Below, one piece after another: positions 1 to 12,559 of a stretch of 64,000 nucleotides of DNA (its first letter is position 1; each line of letters begins with the position of its first letter). Made by a program: the position numbers and the translations under genes. Origin of the DNA: Branchiostoma floridae (lineage: Eukaryota > Chordata > Leptocardii > Amphioxiformes > Branchiostomatidae); contig NC_049987.1 of the NCBI RefSeq assembly GCF_000003815.2, positions 21,818,120-21,882,119 on the forward strand, written 5' to 3'. Under the pieces are notes generated by a model. It worked only from the letters and a program-made list of their open reading frames with translations, was not told the DNA's origin and did not search any database.

Positions 1-552
1 CAGAAGCCAGGTCGTGATTCGGTGCCATCCAGGCTACGGGTACAAATCTATCAAACTTTGGGTAATCAATTGATTACATTTAACGTTATTCTAAGGACAT
101 GCTACTTTACTGGGCATACTACGCAGCACAGATCGACAAAGAGTTCGGAGACCTCGTGTTTTTGAGGCCTAAAATGAAAAACACAACGAACATAGATTAT
201 ACTCATTAAATGTGTTAAGTCATTAAGCCAATTTGCATAATTTACACCTGATGATATACACCTCTGTCTATGTGCACCATGTTGGATTGCTGCTACCGTT
301 AACCAAGTACACCCGCCAACATGGTCGTTGGAGACTCAAATGATGTATATGATGATCTGGGGATGTAACGAAAAGCATCTAGTATGTGTTTTGAGACAAA
401 AACATACAAGTGATGCAAGCTAGAAGAAAAAAGAAGAATACACCATAGTCATACTAGTACTTCGAGAGAATTACCAAAAGTCAGTCGGTAAGAAAGAATG
501 CGCCCTCTTGCTGAAAAGGCTTAGTTTTTACGTTCGAGTGCGGAATTCTCAC

Positions 553-2272
553 ATTTCTTGTACTTTGTCGACCGGTCCCTGCACCTGCCCCACCACCGTG
601 TCGTGGTACGTGTTCTTCACCCAGCCTACCAGCCCCAGCCTCACGGCCTCCTGCTCCGCGTGCTGTAACGTTCAAAACACAACACTGTTTGTTAGCCCGC
701 ATGCTGTCTTATGTATGACATTGGCGTGCGCAGTGCCTTTTGCCAGAGAATCTGCTCTCCGGTGAAGGCCGGGGCTCTTAAAACAAGAATGGCAATAAAA
801 ACATTATTGAAATGGTGAACATTGTTTCTTACAGGCTTATTTCTGGAGGTGAACACAACCTAGGAAATAATGGACTGGATGTTTAGGCCTATGTTTTGGC
901 AGCATTTTTGTTGGATTAACCCCCCCGAGCCCCCCCCCCCCCCCCCCGAGCGAATTAGTTATGTGGTCTCAGTGTGGCCTTGGGGTCCGTTGAAAGAGAA
1001 GGTGGTGTCGATGCAGTTTATCTCACCGAAATTTCTATTCTTCCACTAGTCGTAACGGAGAAGACAGACAGGATTCATTGTACTGTGGAAATTCTGTGTT
1101 GGCAACAAAGGGCAGGTTTGATTATTGGCATCCTAACGGCTTTCAATGGCACTGAAGTACAACGTACGTTTTCGTACCCCTTATTACGATTATACATGGT
1201 TTCTTACGGGTAGATATATATAACTTTTCATTTATTTTCATGAATTTCACTCTTGCCTGTTGGTTTCATTATCTCTAAAATGGCATGCAAAATATGATAT
1301 CCAACTACAGTAACATCCCTTTGCAAAGAGTCTCAGTGACAAAGAAAGATCGTTATTCACATCAAACTAATAATGTAAAACTTTGCACAATACTATGGTA
1401 TTATGTTACTTGTATCCTAATATCAATCATCATCTTACTAAATTTCATATGGCAGATAAGTAGTACTCACCATTCTAAAGAAAACTCCTTATCGTCGTGC
1501 CGCCACGGACAATGATGATAGGATAGAAAAAAAATCGTTTACATTTAAGAGAATACACATTTATACTGACATTTCACACATGAAGTAAAACTTGACTTGG
1601 TTGAATCGTCGTAGTTCCATCACTTCTCCCTTTGGGGAATAACGCCTGTAAAATATATCTATTTCACGCTATATATAAAATCTTGATATGTGGAATATCA
1701 ACAAACAGTTTGTCATCAAGTGAAGGGTTTGTAATTGCCATCCACGTCCACGTGCTCCATCCTGACCCTGATCCTGACCCTACATGCCATATTTGGGCAT
1801 GGTGCCAGTGTTGACAACATGGCCACGCCCTCTCGCCTTACCGTTTATCGTCTCCCCAGTGTCGCGTGCCATAAACCATCAGATAGCGGCGGGCGTGATG
1901 TTATGTTCCCCACTTAGAGCAATCACTATCAGCAATACATTACGGGAAGCCAGAAGGAATGTTGTGCGTTTGCAATGATCTTAACGGGTTTCGAATTACG
2001 AACAAAGTTAAGTGTGATTGTATATTTCATAGTCCACGTAGTAATCGTTTTTGGTTATCGAAAACTCATTTTACCATGTAGAAATCAGAGTTGTATTTGA
2101 CTTATGTTTGTCTGATTTGACTCTCTACAGCTATTCTTATTCCTGTTAGATAAGTCCCTACGCATCTTTATAACAGTGGGGTTGCCTATACATCTATGTG
2201 GCAGGAGGAAGCTCCTTTCTTACCTGTCACTAGACCGAAGATCTCGAAGTCCAAGGAAAACAAGTCGGCCAT
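553..2272 (-). CDS. Acylphosphatase paralogue A (exons 1-3; last exon outside window)
   Basis: Acylphosphatases hydrolyse the carboxyl-phosphate bond of acylphosphates such as 1,3-bisphosphoglycerate. Three coding exons are visible: 2224-2272 (starts [16 protein letters not shown]), a 17-nt microexon 1471-1487, and 553-662. Phases join as 49, 17 and 110 nt. The joined product reads ...[25 protein letters not shown]...VVGQVQGP..., which carries the acylphosphatase phosphate loop with catalytic Arg (VFFR, microexon) and catalytic Asn (VKNT). Exon 3 ends in the donor AT|GTGAGA, the same phase as paralogues B and C. The expected last exon (..GSPMSRIE..) is absent from bases 1-552, so it should lie to the left of the window. 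There is no signal peptide, so a cytosolic enzyme is likely. The usual Gln of VQG is Thr here. The family call is firm; the start is the only well-placed ATG. Confidence 0.85.
918..948. repeat. Poly-C tract
   Basis: A run of C interrupted by two GAG triplets, in the intron of acylphosphatase A. Simple-sequence tract with no other signal seen. Confidence 0.8.
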
Positions 2273-2370
2273 GCTGGACCGTGGCGGGGCGGCTGGTTCA
2301 CGGCAGTCCCGCTGGCTGTGGTTCATTCATGGCATACCATGCACTCCCTCTGGGCAGTAGCCTACTATTA

Positions 2371-2739
2371 AAGGCCTACGTCACATTTCCAAACCGGGGC
2401 CCGGCCGGGCTGTTTGCGGGAATGAAAAATAGAAATGTATACTTAAAGATATGCCCCAATAATGTCAACAAGTATAATTCTCTTTACCTCTTGTGTAGTT
2501 TGGTGTCTTTTATTCATATTCATATATTGTATATCATATTTCACTATAGTTCTGCAATGTCCTCCCGCTCTCTATATCTTATATCAAATTTATATATTTT
2601 TAAAAATCTATTTACGTCTTGTGTCGTTTAGTATCTTTTATATCATATTTTGGTGTCTTTTATATCATATTTTGGTGCCTTTTATATCATATTTGTTCCC
2701 GAAACTGCCCGGCCGGTTTGAAAATATGATGCAGGCCTT
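2371..2739. mobile_element. Inverted-repeat element (MITE-like)
   Basis: The left end AAGGCCTACGTCAC and the right end, read in reverse, are matched over about 27 bp with roughly five mismatches, both running into a CCGGCCGG-type core. The interior is AT-rich and contains three tandem copies of a unit of about 23 bp (TTTTATATCATATTTTGGTG) at about 2630-2695. There is no coding capacity. It sits just upstream of acylphosphatase A exon 1 and could lie in its promoter. The superfamily is not determined. Confidence 0.55.
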
Positions 2740-3188
2740 ACCTGAAGAGGCTACCTTTAGGCTAGCAATACCATGTCTCTTCTTAGGAGGAAATGACTAG
2801 TGGCAGTGAAGTTGTCCCCGGTTTGAGTTTCGGTCTGTCTGACCGTTTCTGCTGTACATTCAGTCATTCAGCCTCCAGAATAGATATCCACCACCAAGAG
2901 GTCATGCGATAAGGTCAGAGTGATTGGCAGGGGCGGCCGTGACCTTGTGATGTCGTGTTGACCAGATTAGTCAACATATAGCGCTGCAAACATAGCCCGA
3001 AATGACTTTTAACCCTTACTTGAAATAAATGCTTCAAAGGATTTCTGACATGCGTGCGTAAGTCTTGTCAAAAATTATTTGTATGCTTGTCTCATGTGCG
3101 TCTTAATAATGAAATCGACCATATTAATCCTCCACCACTGTTTATTCAAGTATATATATAATATACAGTTTATTCAAGTATAGTTCAT

Positions 3189-3190
<2 letters not shown>

Positions 3191-3223
<33 letters not shown>
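3191..3223. repeat. (AT)n microsatellite
   Basis: Pure AT dinucleotide run of about 33 bp in the intergenic space between acylphosphatases A and B. Confidence 0.9.
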
Positions 3224-3226
<3 letters not shown>

Positions 3227-3521
3227 TTTCAGTCCCCAGTGGGCCATATAAGCGACTGAATACATTACTTCGGTTTCAAGTGCGTCAGTAGACGAGAGGG
3301 TAGAGAAGGAAGTGCACACCCCTCCTTCACCTTGTGCAGGCCAGGCAGACTGGTCGTCTGGCCCACGACGGTGAGTAATTGTCTGCCTACCTTTGTCCCC
3401 CGAGACAATGGATGCCAACAACAAGTTGCGTTCAAAATGTACGGATTCTATGAAGGGCTCCTGACAAAATGCTTAGGCACCTTTTGACTTAAACTGACGA
3501 TGTGTGATTGTCTGTATGGCT

Positions 3522-5759
3522 TTAGTACGTTATTTTGAATCTGTCAAAGTCCAACTTGCTGATGTCTTTCTCGTTTCTAAACGTTGCTCTCTCAATCCGG
3601 GACATCGGGCTTCCAGTGAACTCTAACCACTGTTTCCTATGGGAAAAGCACAGAATAGAAATGTACTAGTTGTACATTAGACTTTGTATCTGCATGTAAT
3701 AAAATAACACGTTCTTACTACACTACTAATTGCACTTAGATTATTTAGAACTCCTTAGTACTTTATCGTCCTGGCCTGTACTTAACTTGTGTCTTGCGAG
3801 CAGAAACGTACAATAAATGCCTTCATTCATTCATTCGTTCGTTCGTTCTTTCATTCTGTATTCATTCATTCATTCATTCATTCGTTCATTCATTCAATCT
3901 TATTTTATCATTCCGTGATATGGAAAAAATTAAACATCATGCAAGCTTCCGTGTATGGACGTTACTACACCTACATTTGCTTGACCTGTTCCCGCCGTCC
4001 CTGCACCACACCATCCACTGTACCCCGGCGGGTGTTCCTCACCCAACCTACCAGCCCCAGCCGACTGGCCTGCTCCTCTGTGTACTGAAACAAAACATCG
4101 AATTTTCTTAAGAGTATAGACAAGTCTTAAGCGATTAACACAGTGCAGTAATGTAGTAGATTGGCGGTACAAAATGTGAAGTATGTTTTAAGATACAGTA
4201 TTCCAAAGCCAAGTAAGTACTTCGGATGTCGGTGATTTTCTCAACGTAAGTAGAATAGCAAGCAAATGCAAGTAAGTGAATGCAGCTCAAAGCAATGTCG
4301 TTAGTTGACCTAGTTGTTCACAATGAAAAGCAACCGCCTCGGTTGATCTCCAAGATGATGTAAGGATCAGCTTCATTTTATATTTACTTACGTCTACTTT
4401 ATAATGCAACATACTACGTGTAGCCTCTACCAGGCTTCGTGGATCGGTGGTCTAATTGTAGAAATTGGACAAATAGAGTCTATAGTACGCTAAGGGAGTT
4501 AGCCGGCCAGAAGAGTACGTTTCCTCACCACGAAGAGGTGAGGATAATGATTCTACCGATCCAGGGAGCCTTTTAGAGGCTATACTACGTGTACTACGTG
4601 TATGTATTTTACTGACATAAACACTGAGATTGAGCTTGATCCTGACATCTACTTGGAGATTTACTTTGTCGTCAAAATGAAGTTTGTGCATTTGTAAGTT
4701 GTTGCTTGACTTTCATAGCCTCTACCAGGCTCCCCAGATCGCCGTAAAAATAGTAGAAATAGGCCAAATAGACGGAAAACATGTCAGAGGAGTTGGCTGA
4801 CTGAGGAGTACAGTTTGCGTCCTTAGGTCCTGGGGAGCCTGGTAGAGGCTATCACTTTCAATTGAAAAGTGGAAAAAAGAAAACATGCCAGTGGACTCAC
4901 CGCGCGGAAAAACACACCTGTCCGCACGTACGGCCAGGGGAGGGGGATGAAGCAGAACAAAACAAACACAGAGACAACGTGACGACCTAAATGTACAGTC
5001 GACGTCAAAAGTAAACATTGAGACAGTGACGGCCAATAATGACACAGCCACTCCTATTCATCCGCTCACACGTGTCTGGACACATGCATGACGCAGTCTC
5101 CAAGCAGATGTTGGGGAAGCTAAATCGTTTTCTGAGCTGGCCCTATTTCTTGCGAAACTTCCTCCTCATTGCAAGGAAAGGGGCAGGTAGGAATTCGTAA
5201 CGAATTAACCTCCCAATATCTGCTTGAAGGCTAGTAACGTTACGTAATATACACGCGATAGTGAGGCGACAGTACTCTCCAAGCAGAGGTTAGGCTCAAA
5301 TGGCCTGTTGGTCCGTATGTACATCGCTGCACGTTTAAAATTCGTGATATACACACTGATCACCCGATACAGGTCACAACGACGGAGTGCCTAGCTCACT
5401 GACATGAGGATGCGATTTAGTCGGATAGCTAGAGTCACGGTGCACACACGTTAATAATATATATACTATGTAATATACTTGTATGATGTAGCGAAAATCA
5501 GTTTAAAAGTTGACACGAAAACACAAACATAATGGCCGAACGGCGGCGGTCATGCTCGTGACGTCATGTTTATGATGACAGCCATGTACATGTTCGCCCC
5601 TGTACCTTGCACGTTGCCGTGTATTTCGTACTCTACCGACACCAGGTTCGGCATGGCGACGCACTGTTGTTCCTCGGGCGGCTGGTCTTTGGACGCCGTC
5701 AAACCCATGAGAAGACAGAGCAACAACGTGGAGAGGCCGCCCACATATTTATAGCGCAT
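3522..5759 (-). CDS. Acylphosphatase paralogue B with N-terminal signal-like segment
   Basis: A complete four-exon gene: 5606-5759, microexon 4901-4917 (17 nt), 3975-4084, 3522-3636; 396 nt, 131 aa plus stop, all phases closing. The body runs [37 protein letters not shown]...VVQGRREQVKQM-KQWLEFTGSPMSRIERATF...FKITY, a full acylphosphatase fold with catalytic Arg in GVFFR and Asn in VRNT. The chosen start (5757-5759) adds about 35 residues before the canonical MPNLVSV, including the hydrophobic run LSTLLLCLLMGLTA, which looks like a signal peptide or anchor. Other starts are possible: an in-frame upstream Met at 5825 and the internal Met at MPNLV, which would give the usual cytosolic form of about 96 aa. 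Two MITE-like elements sit in its introns. Enzyme family certain; localisation inferred. Confidence 0.88.
3768..3898 (+). mobile_element. Retroposon-like tail with (CATT)n
   Basis: A segment ending GTACAATAAATGCCTT followed by a long (CATT/CGTT)n array. A related tail (GTGCAATAAAGGTCTTCATT) occurs at about 45995-46050, so this is probably the 3' end of a LINE or SINE family. The body is not recognisable here. Confidence 0.45.
4421..4582. mobile_element. MITE, TAGCCTCTACC family, copy 1 (9-bp TSD)
   Basis: Terminal inverted repeats start TAGCCTCTACCAGGCT and end in an imperfect reverse copy (..GAGGCTA). It is flanked by identical 9-bp direct repeats TACTACGTG (4412-4420 and 4583-4591). No coding capacity. 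A 9-bp target-site duplication is typical of Mutator-like elements; that assignment is inference. It lies inside an intron of acylphosphatase B. Confidence 0.75.
4716..4851. mobile_element. MITE, TAGCCTCTACC family, copy 2 (9-bp TSD)
   Basis: Perfect inverted repeats beginning TAGCCTCTACCAGGCTCC at both ends. Flanks TGACTTTCA and TCACTTTCA match at 8 of 9 positions, as expected for an aged 9-bp target duplication. It lies about 50 bp downstream (minus-strand sense) of the acylphosphatase B microexon. Confidence 0.75.
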
Positions 5760-7862
5760 GTTGAAATGCGATATGCCAGGGAGTTGTGCCAACAACAAGT
5801 CTGAGTTTGACCGAGTTTGGGCCACATAAACTCTGTCAATTCACACCTAGAGGGGCTGCATTTACAGTAGTTACTAAACTAGCAAAGTCCGGACCAGCAT
5901 TGGTCAGCATTACTAGTAGACGGGAAGGGTATCATAGAGTCTTTTCTCTCAGCTTTTCTATCTTATAACGTTTGTATCATCTTCCTTGCTTATGATTGTG
6001 CTAACATATTTCGTATCCCCCATTGCATATAGGGATGAAAAAAATATCATAGAAAAAATATCGTAGAATCCTTGTGGACTAGAAGAGGCTTTCAGGTGCA
6101 TTTTGTTTTACGTAAAAATTCCTATTTTGCGTAAGTTGTTTCGTAATAAACAACAATATGTCCGCCCACGTTCCTCTTTTTGTTGTTGTTTGTGTGATTT
6201 TTTACCTTTGCTTTTTTTAAATAAAATTGCCATGTACATGTCTTGTAAAAAGATTAAAACTTAATTAAAACTTTATTTTCAAAGATAACCTTATCAGTAC
6301 ACTATGCCGTGACGGGCCATCAAAGACACCTTTAGCTGAATAACCGTTGATCTAGAATGTATTTTTGTTTGTTCAAGTCTTGCTGACTTAGATGTACTTT
6401 GCTCTTGCACAACAACTCGTGATTAATGACTAATAGCCAGTACAGAAGACATGTGATGGTCAACGGTCAAACACCAAAGTCCCGGCCTGCTTCTGCCACT
6501 TACGGAAGTCGGATACGTGATGTAATAAGACATTTTAAACGTATGACTCGAACGTTACGTGTGAAACTTCATTCAATGTAGAAGATAATGGTTGTTGTTG
6601 TGTAACTTAAGCAGAAAATGCCTACGTCAGCCATGTTTAATTGTTGTGCAATAAGGTTTACGTAATCATTCATGTGGCATCCACATCTCGATGTTGGCTA
6701 CTGACCAAGTGAAGCCTGACACAAAAAAACAACAACAACAGAGCAGTAACTGTAAATTAATGTTAGCTGTAGTTGTGATCGTTTGCTAGTAACTTTACCC
6801 TATACGGTTCAATTAAGTTGTAAAACAGATAATAACAGATCTATATGCACCATGATAAGATCTGTTGAAACCTCTCGTCATAACTTGAGTATTGATACTG
6901 GTAAGCCAAGGTTTTATAACATTAAGACCTGCAAAACAGCACATACTATGGAAAAAAGTGCTTAGAAGTACCCATTTAAATAATTTTATCTACGGTCGGC
7001 AATCAGCAAAATTAGAATCAGTGCCCAACCTCTTGAAATTTAGAAAGGGCGGTACAAGAAGCTAACGTTACCTGTATGTTAAAGCCTTTTTATAACTTGC
7101 AAACAATGCACGTCAAACACGAAACACATTTTATGTCAATTTGTTCGTTCTTAACGATCACGACAAGAGCTGTTTGAAGAGGCAACCAAATTACACGCAA
7201 ATTTCTTCAACTTGATTGACAAAAAGAAAACAATTCTCCTTCTAACATCACAACTAACATAACAGGGCTTTTTAATGTCTTTAAAGACTTTAGATGCAGA
7301 ATACAATGACTGATGATGTTATAATGAATGAAAATTAATGGTAATTTTACATTACAAAATTTCCATTTGGAAAGATATTCAATGCTTGAAACTTGGGTAA
7401 ACGTCTAGAAATATCTAGAAACTTCCAGAGTTATTTTTAGCAAGGAGCACTCCTTGTTTGCGACCGTCTTATCTATCCATTGACCGTACGGTCAAGAAAT
7501 CCCTAAGCATCATGACAGTGCATTCTGTGAACTGACACGTCATTGACCATTTGGGAATCATGTGACTTACTCTAGCCAATGACATTCCTTCAGACACTGA
7601 TGATGTAATGGCTGTTGTGTAATACATCCGATGTATGGCCATTCTTTTTACGTTATTTCACCCCTAATGTGGTAAAGTATAGCGCTGTTTGCAGACAACA
7701 TAGCCAAAAAAATGACACACAGTCTAGTCTGAAAACTACTAGTAATATATATACATTATATTTTGTGATATATTTTGATCTGATAGGGAGAAGTACATAA
7801 AAACACGTAGTGTAAGCGTTGCTATTCGGGGAGGATGTTCAATTGACCTACTCGTCCAAGAC
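5760..7862. other. Intergenic region between acylphosphatase B and ferritin
   Basis: About 2.1 kb with no convincing exon on either strand. It should hold the divergent promoters of acylphosphatase B (minus) and ferritin (plus). Only short spurious ORFs are present. There is a short self-complementary motif ACCGTACGGT near 7485. No specific factor site is claimed. Confidence 0.5.
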
Positions 7863-7870
7863 TATATAAA
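7863..7870 (+). promoter_or_regulatory. TATA box of ferritin gene
   Basis: TATATAAA followed by a GC-rich stretch. It lies about 37 bp before the iron-responsive element, so a start site near 7890-7897 would place the IRE close to the mRNA cap, where ferritin IREs need to be to block initiation. Confidence 0.7.
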
Positions 7871-7906
7871 CCGCGCGCCCCACCGACGGAGCACAGATCT
7901 GAAATT

Positions 7907-7936
7907 GTTACTGCTTCTTCAGTGTAGGAACGTGAC
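7907..7936 (+). promoter_or_regulatory. Iron-responsive element (IRE) in ferritin 5' UTR
   Basis: A textbook ferritin IRE by sequence: lower stem GTTAC (7907-7911) pairs with GTGAC (7932-7936); internal loop TGC (7912-7914) opposite C (7931); five-pair upper stem TTCTT/AGGAA; apical hexaloop CAGTGT (7920-7925). The TGC/C internal loop is the ferritin type rather than the single C bulge of most other IREs. IRP binding in low iron would repress translation of the ferritin that follows. Confidence 0.93.
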
Positions 7937-8011
7937 AGTTTCGTTCGTCGCTTACTTCAAATCTCGATTTCATCTTTGTCTTCGACAAAACTTCAACTCC
8001 AGAACCCAAGA

Positions 8012-10077
8012 ATGGCTGTGTCACAGGTTCGTCAGAACTTCCACGAGGACAGCGAGGCTGGTATCAACAAGCAGATCAACCTCGAGCTGTACGCCAGCTA
8101 TGTCTACCATTCCATGGTGAGTACGCTTTCTTCCGTTCCCGCTGAGATTTATGCTCTAGAGTGACTATATGGCTGCAAAAAGAGCGTACTAAACTCTCTT
8201 TCTGACTCTTGTTGAGTGTCGTCTGCAAAGCGTCACGTAACCAGTGTATTTTACGGAGGGTTTTTCACATGAAAAGCGTTTTTGTGTGCATGCCGTGTCA
8301 CGCACTCAACCGAGCGGGTTTTTCCTCAGAAACTACCGCAAAAATCAACTCAAAACTTCTGGTTGTGTGCAACAAGGTACGGAAAAATTACTAGCCACGC
8401 ATGGATGTCAAAAAATTGGAGATTTCTTGTCTGTTTTTGCGAGAGAGAGGTTTTTCGCCAAACGCCCTTGAGTGCGTAGGTCAGAAAAGATGGCGGTCTT
8501 CCGTCCCCATCCTTCGTGCGGCTGTTCCAGTTAGTGCGCTTACGCCCCAATAGACGGTATATGTTGATAGGTACTTGATACGCATTAGATGAGGGTGTGC
8601 ACGGCAGATGGAACGGCCAGGCTCACATGACCACGGTGTTATCCTGTACCTGTTTACCTGTAGTCACATGTTAGGTGACAAAGCTGTTTTTATCTCTGCT
8701 CACCTGACTTGTGATCTTTACTGACAAAAGGTAAACAGCATCATTGATCTGGCAAATATTATTCAGTGGCGTGGTCAGCAAAGAGATTTCTGGCAGTGTC
8801 AGCTCATTTGCTTTTCAATTATGCATCAAACACTTCAAACTTTAATCAAAGGCGAATTTGCATTGTCAGTTCAGCATGTTAGTGAAGAAAGTAGGCAAAG
8901 ATTTCACCATTCTTGTGTCCACTGGCTGCAGTGTCCCTGTTCTGAGAACGAATAAAATGTAACTTTTCTTTTACTCTTGGATATATTACCTACTATTTTG
9001 CAATATACATTTTTGTTGTTGGTACCTTTGCATGTTGCCTTGTCATGATGTCTCTACTTTGCAAAGATTTATGTTCAGGGGTACTGTATATTTGCTTAAG
9101 TGCCAAGTAGGTTTGCAAATGTGGTAGAAGCCTAGTTAGGCACCTATAAAGTTGTGTACTCAGGGTTTAGATTGCCATTGCTACTAGTTAATAGTTAATA
9201 TTACAATGTTAACAATCTTTTAATGTTTTTCCTCTACAGGCCACCCACTTCGACCGTGACGACGTGGCTCTGAAGGGCTTCGCCAAGTTCTTCAGCCACC
9301 AGTCGGACGAGGAGCGCGAGCACGCCGAGAAGCTGATGAAGTACCAGAACATGCGCGGCGGCCGCGTGGTCCTGCAGCACGTCCAGAAGCCGGACCGCGA
9401 CGACTGGGGCACCGGGCTGGACGCCATGCAGGCCGCCCTGGCCCTGGAGAAGTCGGTGAACCAGTCCCTGCTGGATCTGCACAAGATCGCAGACACCGTC
9501 GGCGACCCCCAGGTCAGTCACCACCTCAGTTTTACCCCTTTGTATGAAGAATCAGAGCTGTCTCCAGCAGGTCTCCAGGGCCCCTCCCCCACCTAGGTTT
9601 GCCCTAACCATCCAAAAATCAGAACTTTTTGACATAACATTGTTGAAATATTTCTTGGTAAATTTGTCACTAAATGACAAAAAAAATTGCAGCCGGAGAT
9701 GGCCCTGATTGAAAATTTCCTTCTGACCTAACAGTCTTTCAATTTGAGTTGACAAAAGGCGTTAAAAATTTTGTCTTACATGATATAGATTGTACTGTAC
9801 ATTTTATAGCGTGGTGGTCGGTCAAGCTAAAATGTACAAGCTAGAACCCTGAAGAAGGGCTCTTACATCAGTAAGACATCATAGGCTCTAGTACACACAT
9901 GCATTATTTAACCCAAGACAACCCTGTTCCCTACAGATGATGGACTTTCTGGAGGGAGAATACCTGAAGGAGCAGGTGGAGTCCATCAAGCAGATTGCCG
10001 ACCACGTCACCAACCTGAAGCGCGTCGGCTCCGGCCTCGGCGAGTACATCTTCGACCAGGAGACCCTCGGCGACTAG
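8012..10077 (+). CDS. Ferritin, heavy-chain type (cytosolic, ferroxidase-competent)
   Basis: Iron-storage protein whose 24-mer shell oxidises Fe(II) and stores Fe(III). Three coding exons, all phase 0: 8012-8116, 9240-9512, 9937-10077; 172 aa. The start [15 protein letters not shown] is the first ATG after the IRE. Ferroxidase ligands are all present: Glu in INLELYASY with the following Tyr, the [10 protein letters not shown] helix (Glu, Glu, His), Glu in ALEKSVNQ, and Gln in EYLKEQVES. This makes it H-type rather than L-type. There is no signal peptide, unlike secreted insect ferritins, so it should be cytosolic. The exons are strongly GC-rich at third positions compared with the introns. 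Regulation: TATA box and a canonical IRE upstream, polyA signal at 10241-10246. The length is typical. Confidence 0.97.
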
Positions 10078-10240
10078 ACGTCGTCCCGCAGAAGCCGTGG
10101 AAGCGTACCCTTGGGCGTACCACCATCTGGCAGTTAAAGCACAGCAACGTTCCTGATAAACACTCGTAGATACCCCCCACCCCCCTTATATAACAACTAT
10201 GTACATTTCGGAAATGACACAATACTTCTGTTATGACCTA

Positions 10241-10246
10241 AATAAA
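10241..10246 (+). terminator. Ferritin polyadenylation signal
   Basis: AATAAA 164 bp after the ferritin stop codon; the only canonical signal close downstream. Confidence 0.75.
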
Positions 10247-11135
10247 CCTTTGATGTAAATTTAACAACAGTACAAACATGTCAACACACTCCAAAGCTGT
10301 ATGCAGAAGACTGTTAAGTTAACACAGTCTGACTCCCAGACTTAGAACATAAAAACCTGAAGGTTCAGTAAAGACAAAGGAAGTTATAGGCAGACCTATT
10401 GCCTCCTTTGGAAGGACCTTACACTGGTAAACACAAGTAGACAACATGTTTATTAGGAATGTTGCTCAAGGAATAAAACTCAGCAGATGAATTGTTTGTT
10501 TGTTGGTTGTTTCTTTGTTATAATAACATAACACCTTGAACGAGGCTTGATAATTTCAATAGTCCAGTGAATGAAGAATAGATACTTCTGCTCATGTCTA
10601 AGTAGTTCGTAAAACTTTGAATGGTTCCAATGTAAAAGGACGAAATATAGTTGCTGCAATGCTAATAGTTTTTATTCACTTTATGCAGCCAATATTTTAC
10701 TGGTTGTATTTTTTGCTGACCTAGTACAGTTAGGTGAATAATCACACGATGTTAGCAGCCAGGGGACAAAATGACTGGTCAGCATTAAAGACGCCACAGG
10801 GAGACAGTAGATCAAAGCAACATCACTTACACGAGAGAAAGGTAACGTCCGTGCACAGTTGAAAGGAAAGCAATGAGAGAGAGAGAGAGGAAGGTTAGTG
10901 GTGTGGAAATGCATTTAGCATCCAGGCTTGATTTAGTCTGTGAGACGCTTGCTGGCTTGGGTGGAGAAATGAACAGAGTTGCCTGGACAAAGGTAGGCTG
11001 GAATTGAAAAGATGCGGAGAAAGAGGAAATGTTGCTGGTCCTATATCCCAATGCCCTTCTTCCAGCAGTTCCATGTGCACTCCTTTGTAGTGAGTGGGCA
11101 TGGACCCCGCTTTTCCGACGGCATTGTGACGCAAC

Positions 11136-11337
11136 TACCCTGGGAGCCAGCCGGGATCGAGCAGCTAGGACAGTTTGTTCGGTGGCCAAAGTCAGGCCCG
11201 CCGATCTATTAGCACCGATTAGGTCCATCTTCGGGCTTAAACTCCCCCGGAGCACTAATGTGAGATCTGCGAGCTGACTGCCTAGGGTCCCCGAACAAAA
11301 CTCGCTAGCTATTCGGTCCTGTCTGGCTCCCAGGGTA
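11136..11337. mobile_element. MITE with TACCCTGGGAGCCAG ends and 9-bp TSD
   Basis: Perfect 15-bp terminal inverted repeats (11136-11150 and 11323-11337) flanked by identical 9-bp direct repeats TGACGCAAC (11127-11135 and 11338-11346). It is 202 bp long and non-coding. The 9-bp duplication again suggests a Mutator-like parent. It lies between ferritin and the SDR array. Confidence 0.85.
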
Positions 11338-12559
11338 TGACGCAACAGGCGGCGTAGTGGTAGACACTAGCCTGATCATGACTAAAATAGCGCTCCTAGC
11401 GGCCGGCCTTACAGTGGCCACCAACCAGAGAGAGATTGTGTAAACACGGGTTCATCATCATCATATCACACGGGCTAGTGTGGACACACAGCATTCACAC
11501 GTATCCTTGGCGTACTCCACAACGGCGATACCCAAGACGATAGCCTGTGTGCTATCCGATGTGACTCTTAGAGCCCGCAAAAAGGGGATAACCACCACTT
11601 TTATGTGTATGGCAAATGTTGTTATGGTTTCTTTTAATTTTTGTTTTTACTATGAAAGACACAAATTATAGCCTGATATCTAACAGCTTGTTCCACATTT
11701 GGTCGGTTAATGAAGCACAGAAGCGTTCAGGCGGCTATTGAAGGCAGAAGATACACAAGTCAAAAACCGCACGACGCTGGAAAAATTTTTAACATCGCCC
11801 GATACTCTAGCCTAAAGTCTAGCCTGCAAGGTAGCGACCTTCGGAAGCGGAAAAAAGCGAACCGGTTGGACTCCAGCCAACGTGGAACGGGGCCTTCTGA
11901 TTGGTCCGCGGCGCCTGGCTATATGATAATGTATTATAAATGCTATAATCGCATCGTACGATGTACGGTATATGCTATCGCAGGTACGTAGTACGGGGCT
12001 TTGTGGTCGGGCTTCGGTCTCATTGCATGAGGCCGGTGGGTCAAAAGTTCATATGGTCACTACGTAGTTGGACTATTGACCAAGGTCACACGTCCGCACT
12101 GGGAGGGCACCATTGTACCCGCGCAGTCGAAAGGAAGGAGCTTCTTCAACAGACTGCTTCATAATACAGGTAAATCGTAGAGCTGTTTTAAGAGTTTTAG
12201 AGTCTTATGACAGGGGGGGCACTATTGCACTATAACAATCCTCAGAAAACAACGACGGGAAAACAAATTTATAAGAAAACTTGGGAAAATGTCGTTCGTT
12301 CTTATACTTAATACTTAACACTTAGCAAGTGGGACTGAATCTCAGGTATCCAGGGGTTATCCTTTTTGACTCCTTACTAGTAATACTACGTTCACGTTGT
12401 ATCCCTAGCCCTAACAACTTGTTTAACATGGCGTCGATACCAATATTGACTCTTGAGGGATGCGGCTGTGTATCATATATCTTTGTTGTCGTGAGTACAC
12501 AGTTGCATTCAACAAGTGGTAAAGACGAAATTCTGTTTTGTAGGTGTATATCAGAAACC

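Noticed and set aside
1-552. Search for the last exon of acylphosphatase A
   Set aside because: No sequence resembling GSPMSRIE or its splice acceptor; assumed to lie left of the window.
12329-12559. N-terminal extension of SDR copy 1 (a 347-aa reading)
   Set aside because: The extension runs through an intron-like stretch to a splice acceptor just before the ATG used by all six copies; it is not conserved in copy 3.
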